From Candidatus Copromonas avistercoris (nom. illeg.) (GTDB lineage Bacteria; Bacillota; Clostridia; Lachnospirales; Lachnospiraceae): a stretch of 44,853 nucleotides of DNA. How positions within the stretch are numbered: position 1 is the stretch's first letter; every line of letters begins with the position of its first letter. The position numbers and the translations under genes were made by a program. This document shows, in pieces, positions 37,337 through 44,853 of this stretch. The notes beneath the pieces were generated by a model. That model was not told where the DNA came from, did not search any database, and saw only the letters and a list, made by a program, of their open reading frames with translations. The stretch covers positions 1 to 44,853 of the forward strand of contig DVFQ01000071.1 of the NCBI GenBank assembly GCA_018713185.1, in the 5' to 3' direction.

Positions 37337-38344
37337 ATGGCACTGATGATGTCCAATGATATCGGGATCGATCTGGGTACGGCAAGTATCCTTGTCTATA
37401 TCAGGGGAAAGGGAGTTGTACTTAAGGAGCCGTCGGTGGTGGCTCTGGACCGGGAAACCAATAAGGTGATCACCTTTGGAGAGGAAGCGCGTCTGATGAT
37501 CGGACGTACTCCCGGAAATATCGTGGCGGTGCGGCCGCTGCGGAAGGGCGTGATCTCCGACTATACGGTTACGGAAAAAATGCTGAAATATTTTATTGAT
37601 AAAGCGGTGGGAAAGCGGACGTTAAGGAAACCGCGGATCGCCGTATGTATCCCCAGCGGAGCGACGGAGGTGGAGCGCAAGGCGGTTGAGGACGCGACCT
37701 ACCAGGCGGGAGCCAGAGAGGTCTGCATTATCGAAGAACCGGTGGCGGCCGCCATCGGCGCCGGGATCGATATTTCCAAGGCCTGCGGAAATATGATCGT
37801 TGATATTGGAGGTGGAACGGCGGATATCGCCGTGATCTCTCTGGGCGGAACGGTAGTCAGCACCTCGATCAAGACGGCGGGCGACGACTTCGACGAAGCG
37901 CTGGTGCGTTATATGAGAAAGAAGCACAACCTTTTGATCGGAGAACGGACGGCGGAAGAAATCAAGATCAATATCGGCGCGGCTTACCGCCGGCCGGAGC
38001 TGGTAACCATGGAGGTACGCGGAAGAAACCTGGTGACGGGCCTTCCGAAAACCATCGTCGTAACGTCGGATGAAACCCTTGAAGCGCTCAAGGAGCCGGC
38101 GATGCAGATCGTGGACGCCGTACACAATGTTTTGGAGCGGACGCCTCCGGAGCTGGCGGCGGATATCTTTGACCGGGGCATTGTCCTTACGGGCGGCGGT
38201 TCCCTTCTTTCCGGTTTGGACGCGTTGATTGAAGAGAAGACGGGGATCACGACGATGATCGCCGAGGAGCCGCTGACGGCGGTGGCCATCGGAACCGGAA
38301 AGTTCATCGAGTTCGCCCATGGCGGAAAAGGCATCGATAAATAG
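37337..38344 (+). CDS. mreB: Rod shape-determining protein MreB/Mbl
   Basis: GIDLGTASILVYIRGKGVVLKEPSVVA, IVDIGGGTADIAVISLGG, GIVLTGGGSLLSGLD. Confidence 0.95.
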   Translation: MALMMSNDIGIDLGTASILVYIRGKGVVLKEPSVVALDRETNKVITFGEEARLMIGRTPGNIVAVRPLRKGVISDYTVTEKMLKYFIDKAVGKRTLRKPRIAVCIPSGATEVERKAVEDATYQAGAREVCIIEEPVAAAIGAGIDISKACGNMIVDIGGGTADIAVISLGGTVVSTSIKTAGDDFDEALVRYMRKKHNLLIGERTAEEIKINIGAAYRRPELVTMEVRGRNLVTGLPKTIVVTSDETLEALKEPAMQIVDAVHNVLERTPPELAADIFDRGIVLTGGGSLLSGLDALIEEKTGITTMIAEEPLTAVAIGTGKFIEFAHGGKGIDK

Positions 38345-38347
38345 AAT

Positions 38348-40594
38348 ATGGCAACTGTAACAGGCTACGTGGAGAAAATCAAATACCGCAATGAGGAAAA
38401 CGGCTATTCGGTCCTTTCTGTGACCGACGGCAGTGAGGAATACGTTCTTGTAGGAAATTTTACCTATATCAGCGAAGGGGAACGGATCGAAGCGACCGGG
38501 CGGATGGTGGAGCATTCCATCTACGGAGAGCAGCTTGCGGTGGAGAGCTATGAAATCAAGGCTCCCGAAGACACACTGGCAATTGAACGGTATCTGGGCT
38601 CCGGCGCGATCAAAGGCGTCGGAGCCGCTTTAGCAAAAAGGATCGTTAAAAAATTCAAGGCGGATACGTTCCGTATTCTGGAGGAGGAGCCGGAACGCCT
38701 TTCGGAGGTCAAGGGGATCAGTGAAAAAATGGCGATGTCCATCAGCGCCCAGGTGGAAGAAAAGCGGGAAATGCGTCAGGCGATGCTGTTTTTGCAGCAA
38801 TATGGGATTTCTATGAACCTGGCGTTAAAGATTTACCGCCATTACGGGCAGAAGCTGTATTCGGTGATCCAGAACAATCCCTATCAGCTGGCGGACGATA
38901 TCCAGGGCGTCGGCTTTAAGATCGCCGATGAGATCGCTTCCCGCGTGGGGATTTTTACCGACTCGGATTACCGGATCAAAAGCGGGCTGTTTTACGCGCT
39001 TTTACAGGCCTCCGGGAACGGACATACGTACCTGCCGGAAGCGGAACTTCTACATAACGCTTCGGAGCTTCTTTCCGTGGAGATCGGCCGGATGGAGAAG
39101 CACCTGATGGATCTCCAGATGGAGAAGAAGCTGGTGGTAAAGGAAAAAGACGGGGAGAGAATCGTCTATCCGGCGCAGTTTTACTATATGGAGCTGAATA
39201 CGGCTCGGATGCTCCATGATCTAAACGTCCATTCTAAGATTCCGGCCCAGCAGATCAGGACCCGGCTTTTAAAGCTGACCGAGCAGGATCCCTTCCCCTT
39301 GGATGAGCTCCAGGAGCAGGCGGTTTATGAGGCGGTGAGCCACGGCCTTTTGATCATCACCGGCGGACCGGGAACGGGAAAAACGACGACGATCAATACG
39401 ATCATCCGGTATTTTGAACAGGAAGAAATGGAGATTCTTCTGGCGGCGCCCACCGGGCGCGCGGCAAAGCGGATGTCGGAGGCCACCGGGCGGGAATCGA
39501 AGACCATCCACCGGCTTTTGGAGCTGACCGGGATCCCGGCGGGGGATTCCGGAGCGGAGTCCGCTGGCGAGAGCCGGCTGGAAGGGATGCATTTTGAACG
39601 GAATGAGGAAAATCCTCTGGAAGCCGATGTGATCATCATCGACGAGATGTCCATGGTGGATATCAGCCTGATGCACGCGCTTTTAAAGGCGGTTACCGTT
39701 GGAACGCGCCTGATCCTGGTGGGGGATGTGAACCAGCTGCCCAGCGTGGGACCGGGGAATGTGCTGCGGGATATGATCGAGTCGGGAAAATTTCCGGTAG
39801 TAAAGCTTACGAAGATTTTCCGCCAGGCGGCGCAGAGCGACATTATCGTCAACGCCCATAAGATCAACGCCGGGGAGCAGGTGCCCTTGAATAAGAGAAG
39901 CCGCGATTTCCTGTTTATCCGGCGCGAGCATCCGGCGGATATCATAAAGGATATGATGGTCCTGATAAAGGACAAGCTGCCGGACTATGTCCATGCGCCG
40001 ATGGAAGAGATCCAGGTGATGACGCCGATGCGCAAGGGCGCCCTTGGGGTTGAGCAGCTGAACCGCCTTTTGCAGGAACGGTTTAATCCTCCCGGGCCGT
40101 CAAAGAAGGAAAAGGAGGCGGGCGGAACCGTATTCCGGACCGGCGATAAGGTCATGCAGATCAAAAACAATTATCAGCTGGCCTGGGAAGTGAGGAACCG
40201 GTACGGGATTCCGGTAAAAACAGGCGAAGGCGTTTTTAACGGGGATATCGGCATCGTCCGGGAAATCAATCATTTCGCGGAGACACTTGAAGTGGAGTTT
40301 GACGAAGGAAGGCGGGCGGAATACAGTTTCCGCCAGCTGGAGGAACTGGAGCTGGCTTACGCGATCACGATCCATAAGTCCCAGGGCAGCGAGTACCCGG
40401 CGGTGGTGATCCCAATTTATCCGGGGCCGCGGATGCTGATGACAAGGAACCTGATCTATACGGCCGTGACCCGGGCCAAAGCCTGCGTCTGCCTGGTGGG
40501 GATTCCGGAGGTATTCCAGGCCATGGTGGACAACGCGACGGAGCAGAAGCGGTATTCCGGATTAAAGGACCGGATTTTGGAAATCCTGAGGTAG
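38348..40594 (+). CDS. recD2: ATP-dependent RecD2-like DNA helicase
   Basis: ITGGPGTGKTTTINTIIRYF, APTGRAAKRMSEATG, IIDEMSMVD, AYAITIHKSQGSEYPAVV. Confidence 0.95.
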   Translation: MATVTGYVEKIKYRNEENGYSVLSVTDGSEEYVLVGNFTYISEGERIEATGRMVEHSIYGEQLAVESYEIKAPEDTLAIERYLGSGAIKGVGAALAKRIVKKFKADTFRILEEEPERLSEVKGISEKMAMSISAQVEEKREMRQAMLFLQQYGISMNLALKIYRHYGQKLYSVIQNNPYQLADDIQGVGFKIADEIASRVGIFTDSDYRIKSGLFYALLQASGNGHTYLPEAELLHNASELLSVEIGRMEKHLMDLQMEKKLVVKEKDGERIVYPAQFYYMELNTARMLHDLNVHSKIPAQQIRTRLLKLTEQDPFPLDELQEQAVYEAVSHGLLIITGGPGTGKTTTINTIIRYFEQEEMEILLAAPTGRAAKRMSEATGRESKTIHRLLELTGIPAGDSGAESAGESRLEGMHFERNEENPLEADVIIIDEMSMVDISLMHALLKAVTVGTRLILVGDVNQLPSVGPGNVLRDMIESGKFPVVKLTKIFRQAAQSDIIVNAHKINAGEQVPLNKRSRDFLFIRREHPADIIKDMMVLIKDKLPDYVHAPMEEIQVMTPMRKGALGVEQLNRLLQERFNPPGPSKKEKEAGGTVFRTGDKVMQIKNNYQLAWEVRNRYGIPVKTGEGVFNGDIGIVREINHFAETLEVEFDEGRRAEYSFRQLEELELAYAITIHKSQGSEYPAVVIPIYPGPRMLMTRNLIYTAVTRAKACVCLVGIPEVFQAMVDNATEQKRYSGLKDRILEILR

Positions 40595-40599
40595 ATGGA

Positions 40600-41310
40600 A
40601 TGATGATGGGACGGATTCTTGACGTTTTATTTCCAAGGCGCTGCCCGGTGTGCGGCGAGATCGTTGTTCCGGCGGGGCGGTTTGTCTGTCCGTCCTGCCT
40701 GGGGCGGCTGTCTCCGGTAAAGGAGCCCGTCTGCAAACGGTGCGGCAAGGAAATTTCGGATCCGTCGGAGGAATACTGCGACATCTGCCGCGGGAAAAAG
40801 AGGAGCTTTGAATCGGGGGTCGCGCTTTTGAATTATAATGAAGCGGCCCGAAAGTCCATGTCCCGGATCAAGTATGAGAATAAACGGGAATTTTTGGATT
40901 TCTATGGGGCGGCGCTGGCTTACCGGTACGAAAAGGAGATCAAAAGGATGCAGGCGGACTGTATTGTTCCGGTACCGGTCCACAGCTCCAGAAAACGAAG
41001 CCGGGGCTTTAACCAGGCGGAGGTTTTGGCGGATATCGTCGGTCAAAAGCTGGGGATTCCGGTGGAAAAGAAGCTTCTTGTCAGGCCGAAGAAAACAATG
41101 CCCCAGAAAAATCTTTCCGCGTCCCAGCGGCTTCGCAACCTATCCGGCGCCTTTGCGGCGGGAACGATCCCCAAAGGGATCCGGACAGTCCTGATCGTGG
41201 ACGATATTTATACGACGGGAAGCACGATCGAGGCCTGTTCCAGGGTATTAAAGGACGCGGGGATCGAGCGGGTTTATTTTGCGGTCCTCTGCGCGACCGG
41301 AGGCCGATAG
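40600..41310 (+). CDS. comF: ComF family phosphoribosyltransferase-like protein
   Basis: Zn-finger CPVCGE...CPSC...CKRCGK...CDIC; PRPP motif VLIVDDIYTTGSTIEAC. Confidence 0.92.
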   Translation: MMMGRILDVLFPRRCPVCGEIVVPAGRFVCPSCLGRLSPVKEPVCKRCGKEISDPSEEYCDICRGKKRSFESGVALLNYNEAARKSMSRIKYENKREFLDFYGAALAYRYEKEIKRMQADCIVPVPVHSSRKRSRGFNQAEVLADIVGQKLGIPVEKKLLVRPKKTMPQKNLSASQRLRNLSGAFAAGTIPKGIRTVLIVDDIYTTGSTIEACSRVLKDAGIERVYFAVLCATGGR

Positions 41311-41337
41311 ACAGGAAAACACGGCCTGGCACAGCAG

Positions 41338-42795
41338 TTTTGACAGGTAAAAATAATTCGCACTAAATCTATTGAAAATACACAGCTTCATTGCGAAAAT
41401 AGAACTATTATAAAAAAACTTTTTCGCAGTGAGGTTAAAATGGGAAGAAAAGAACGAAGGATTCAAAAGAAATTTGAGAAAAACCCAATCAGGGAACTGA
41501 ATAAGGTCCAGAACAGATTTTACAGCCAGCTCTTCTGGAAGTTTTCCCAGACAGAGGATCCCCGGCATCCAAGCTATATTACTTATACCAACCGTATGAT
41601 GCTCGGAACATTATACTATAAGGGGATCGCAGGGATAGACAGCATGCAGGAAATGACTGAAAAGTTTAATGATGAGGCGGTTTCTAAAAATCTGTCTGTA
41701 TTTATGGGTGAAACGGCAAAGGAGTATGTTCCCCACCATGTGACAGAGAATGCATATCTGGAGAGACTGGATCCAAAGGAGCTGGAAGAGATCAAGCAGG
41801 ATCTGGTGTATCATTTAATCCGAAAGCGATGCTTTGAGGACGCAAGGTATAAGAAGAAATGGCTGGTCATTGTAGACGGAACGCAGCTTTACTGCGGCCG
41901 GAGAAAGCTCAATGAGCACTGTTTGGAACGGTGCAGCAATAAAGGGACGGATAAAGAGAACACACTGTATCACCGGGATGTGCTGGAGGCGAAAATCTAT
42001 TTTGGTGAAAAGCTGGTAGCCAGCATAGGAAGTGAATTCATCGAAAATAACGGAGAAGACCGGAAACGTCAGGAAGGCATGAATGCAGAAGAGATCAAGC
42101 AGGATTGTGAAACAAAAGCATTCTTTCGGCTGGCGGAGCGGATCAAGAAGAGATTTCCCCGGTTACCGATCCTGCTGCTGGCAGACAGTCTGTATGCATC
42201 GAAACAGGTCATGGAACTGTGCAGGGAATATAAGTGGGAATTTCTGATCCGCTATAAAAAGGGAAGTATCCCGAGCATAGCGGAAGAATACGAAAAGATA
42301 CCGGAAAAGGGAAAAACGGAGAAGGCAGAATTCGTAAATGAGATCGATTATGAGGGAAAACCCGTACACGTATTAAGGTATCGTGAAGAAAAGGAGGGAG
42401 AAATAACAGAATTCCAATGGCTTTGCAGTATAAAGATCAGCAAAGAAAATGCAGAAAAAATGGCGGAAGCAGGAAGGAAACGCTGGAAGATAGAGAACGA
42501 AGGGTTTAACCGCCAGAAGAACTGGCAGGGGGACATCACCCATGCATGCAGCTGGAATGACCAGTCACAGAAGAACCATTATCTGATGGAGCAGATCTCG
42601 GATTTTATGAAACAGCTGTATGAGTATTATTATCTGAAGAAAAACGGGATAGAAAAGAAACAAAAAAATATATCTTCTGATTTGTTAGCCAGCTTTGGAC
42701 GGCAACTAACAAAAGAAGATATATTTCCAGTTGATGAATATACACAGTCATGCAACTGAGATAAGTATAGCAAAGGAAGTGATGCCTGCCAAGAG
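41338..42795 (+). mobile_element. Insertion sequence (approximate boundaries)
   Basis: Intact transposase; imperfect terminal inverted repeats TTTTGACAGGTA (41338) and TCTTGGCAGGCA (complement near 42794); no target-site duplication identified. Confidence 0.45.
41440..42759 (+). CDS. DDE-type IS transposase (IS4/ISNCY-like)
   Basis: 439 aa, WLVIVDGTQLY, LLLADSLYASKQVMELC, KRWKIENEGFNRQKNWQGDITHACSWN. Confidence 0.8.
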   Translation: MGRKERRIQKKFEKNPIRELNKVQNRFYSQLFWKFSQTEDPRHPSYITYTNRMMLGTLYYKGIAGIDSMQEMTEKFNDEAVSKNLSVFMGETAKEYVPHHVTENAYLERLDPKELEEIKQDLVYHLIRKRCFEDARYKKKWLVIVDGTQLYCGRRKLNEHCLERCSNKGTDKENTLYHRDVLEAKIYFGEKLVASIGSEFIENNGEDRKRQEGMNAEEIKQDCETKAFFRLAERIKKRFPRLPILLLADSLYASKQVMELCREYKWEFLIRYKKGSIPSIAEEYEKIPEKGKTEKAEFVNEIDYEGKPVHVLRYREEKEGEITEFQWLCSIKISKENAEKMAEAGRKRWKIENEGFNRQKNWQGDITHACSWNDQSQKNHYLMEQISDFMKQLYEYYYLKKNGIEKKQKNISSDLLASFGRQLTKEDIFPVDEYTQSCN

Positions 42796-42809
42796 GGAAA
42801 AGAACAGAA

Positions 42810-42861
42810 TTATCCACAAAAAGAAAGTATGGTAATAGGTGCGCTTATGGAATGTGGATAA
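42810..42861. promoter_or_regulatory. Two inverted perfect DnaA-box consensus sites
   Basis: TTATCCACA at 42810-42818 and TGTGGATAA at 42853-42861. Confidence 0.55.
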
Positions 42862-42970
42862 AAGGGGCGAAAAAAAATAAAATGGGGATAACATAATTTC
42901 TCAAGGAATTTTTGCTTTATGGCAGGCAGACATTTTTTTACCGTTCAAAACTGTATCATGCTGGTTTTTC

Positions 42971-42999
42971 TTGCAATGCCGGGAGTTATTGCGTATAAT
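42971..42999 (+). promoter_or_regulatory. Candidate guaA promoter
   Basis: TTGCAA, 17 bp, TATAAT. Confidence 0.5.
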
Positions 43000-43126
43000 G
43001 TAGGAGATATGAGAAGACCGGTGCAGAAAGCGGCTGGTTTTTGCAGGAGAAAAATGCAGACGGAAGTTCTGGCCCGCTTTGCGGGCAAGCAGAAAGTTTT
43101 GCAGTATGGTTTACAGGAGGAGTTTG

Positions 43127-44671
43127 ATGAATCAGGAAAAGATTGTTGTAATTGACTTTGGCGGACAGTACAATCAGCTGGTTGCCCGCCGTGTTCGTGA
43201 ATGCAATGTTTACTGCGAGATTTATTCATATAAGACGGATCTGGAACAGATCCGGGCAATGAAGCCCATGGGAATTATCCTTACGGGCGGCCCCAACAGC
43301 TGCTACGAGGAGGGAGCCGCTTCCTGCCGGAAAGAGCTGTTTGAAATGGGGATCCCGGTGCTGGGGCTTTGCTACGGCGCGCAGCTGATGATGCATGTTC
43401 TCGGCGGCCATGTCTGCAAGGCGCCGGTGCGTGAGTATGGGAAGATTGAAGTGACGGTGGATAAGACCAGCAAGCTGTTCGGGGATGTTTCGGAAAAGAC
43501 CATCTGCTGGATGAGCCATAATGACTATATCGAAAGGATCGCGCCTGGTTTCAGAACGGTGGCCCATACGGCGGACTGCCCGGTGGCCGCGGCTGAATGT
43601 GAGGAAAAGAAGCTGTATGCGATCCAGTTCCATCCGGAAGTTCTCCATACGCAGGAAGGCAGCAAAATGCTCCACAACTTTATTTATGAGGTATGCGGAT
43701 GCTCCGGAACCTGGAAAATGGACGCGTTTGTTGAAAACAGCGTAAAGGAGATCCGGGAGAAGGTAGGAAACGGCCGCGTTCTCTGCGCCCTGTCCGGCGG
43801 CGTGGATTCGTCGGTGGCGGCTGTTCTGCTCTCCAAAGCGGTGGGCGACCAGCTGACCTGTGTATTCGTGGATCATGGCCTTCTGCGTAAAAATGAAGGG
43901 GATGAGGTGGAAGAGGTATTTGGACCGAAAGGGCCGTATCGTCTGAACTTTGTCCGCGTCAATGCGCAGCAGAGATTTTATGATAAGTTAAAAGGCGTTG
44001 AGGAGCCGGAGCGCAAGCGGAAGATCATCGGCGAAGAGTTTATCCGTGTGTTCGAGGAAGAGGCGAAGAAGATCGGCGCTGTGGACTTCCTTGTTCAAGG
44101 AACGATTTATCCGGATGTGGTGGAGAGCGGCCTCGGCGGAGAGTCGGCTGTGATCAAGTCCCATCATAACGTGGGCGGACTTCCGGAGCATGTGGATTTT
44201 AAAGAGATCATCGAGCCGCTTCGGGATCTGTTTAAGGATGAAGTCCGTAAGGTGGGGCTTGAACTGGGAATCCCGGAAAAGCTGGTATTCCGTCAGCCGT
44301 TCCCGGGCCCGGGCCTTGGTATCCGGATCATCGGCGAGGTAACTGCGGAAAAGGTTCGGATCGTCCAGGACGCGGACGCCATTTATCGGGAGGAGATCGC
44401 CAATGCCGGTCTGGACCGCAGCATCGGACAGTATTTCGCGGCGCTTACCAATATGCGCTCTGTAGGCGTTATGGGCGATGAGCGGACCTATGACTATGCG
44501 GTGGCCCTCCGGGCGGTTAACACGATCGACTTTATGACCGCCGAGGCGGCAGAGATCCCGTGGGAGGTCCTTGGCCGCGCTGCGAACCGGATCGTCAACG
44601 AGGTGAAAAATGTAAACCGCGTGCTGTATGACTGCACGGGGAAACCGCCGGCGACGATTGAGTTCGAATGA
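43127..44671 (+). CDS. guaA: GMP synthase (glutamine-hydrolysing)
   Basis: [80 protein letters not shown]; true start at 43127 after ACAGGAGGAG. Confidence 0.97.
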   Translation: MNQEKIVVIDFGGQYNQLVARRVRECNVYCEIYSYKTDLEQIRAMKPMGIILTGGPNSCYEEGAASCRKELFEMGIPVLGLCYGAQLMMHVLGGHVCKAPVREYGKIEVTVDKTSKLFGDVSEKTICWMSHNDYIERIAPGFRTVAHTADCPVAAAECEEKKLYAIQFHPEVLHTQEGSKMLHNFIYEVCGCSGTWKMDAFVENSVKEIREKVGNGRVLCALSGGVDSSVAAVLLSKAVGDQLTCVFVDHGLLRKNEGDEVEEVFGPKGPYRLNFVRVNAQQRFYDKLKGVEEPERKRKIIGEEFIRVFEEEAKKIGAVDFLVQGTIYPDVVESGLGGESAVIKSHHNVGGLPEHVDFKEIIEPLRDLFKDEVRKVGLELGIPEKLVFRQPFPGPGLGIRIIGEVTAEKVRIVQDADAIYREEIANAGLDRSIGQYFAALTNMRSVGVMGDERTYDYAVALRAVNTIDFMTAEAAEIPWEVLGRAANRIVNEVKNVNRVLYDCTGKPPATIEFE

Positions 44672-44768
44672 TTTCAAGGGTCGAAAAAATCGCATAGTTA
44701 AGCGGTTTCTCGGCTTTTGAAATACCTCGTGGCAACGATTTGGCAACACTTTTTCATTATTCATAAAA

Positions 44769-44815
44769 AGAGAGCTAACTGATTTTGATTCGTCAGTTAG
44801 CTCTCTTTTTTATTA
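44769..44815 (+). terminator. Rho-independent terminator-like hairpin downstream of guaA
   Basis: AGAGAGCTAACTGA...TCAGTTAGCTCTCT + TTTT. Confidence 0.8.
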
Positions 44816-44853
44816 TAGTTACTGATTGTCGTAAAAATGATAATTTGAATTAT

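Noticed and set aside
43000-43126. Purine riboswitch upstream of guaA
   Set aside because: No recognisable purine aptamer core sequence in the leader.

Overview
Clostridial (probably Lachnospiraceae-like) chromosomal window, mostly core genes. In order: xerD; a GntR regulator with a lone SIS-domain deglycase-like gene; a two-gene [FeFe]-hydrogenase locus; pth-mfd; a minus-strand operon of an LDH/MDH-family dehydrogenase plus a TrpXYZ-like ABC transporter behind a T-box; two M20 hydrolases flanking a T-box-controlled tyrS; a DUF1538 membrane protein with a tandem PII-like protein; a marR-ABC-ABC exporter operon; a CNNM/CorC protein; a yybP-ykoY-like riboswitch upstream of an orphan oadB with a 39-aa OadG-like subunit; the SCIFF cluster (TIGR04086, scfA, scfB, tgt, yajC); an intergenic region with two copies of a structured repeat; an Asp-rich secreted protein; mreB, recD2, comF; an IS-type transposase; and guaA. 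The strongest lead is the T-box leader at 15.49-15.76 kb. A hand fold puts UGG in the specifier loop, and the antiterminator bulge reads UGGC, which predicts discriminator G73. Both fit tRNA-Trp, so tryptophan starvation may control a 2-hydroxyacid dehydrogenase together with a Trp-type transporter, possibly an indole-lactate module. Other leads are the paired structured elements at 35.29-35.66 kb, the riboswitch-oadB link and the DUF1538/PII pair. All family names come from reading the sequence; no database search was run.
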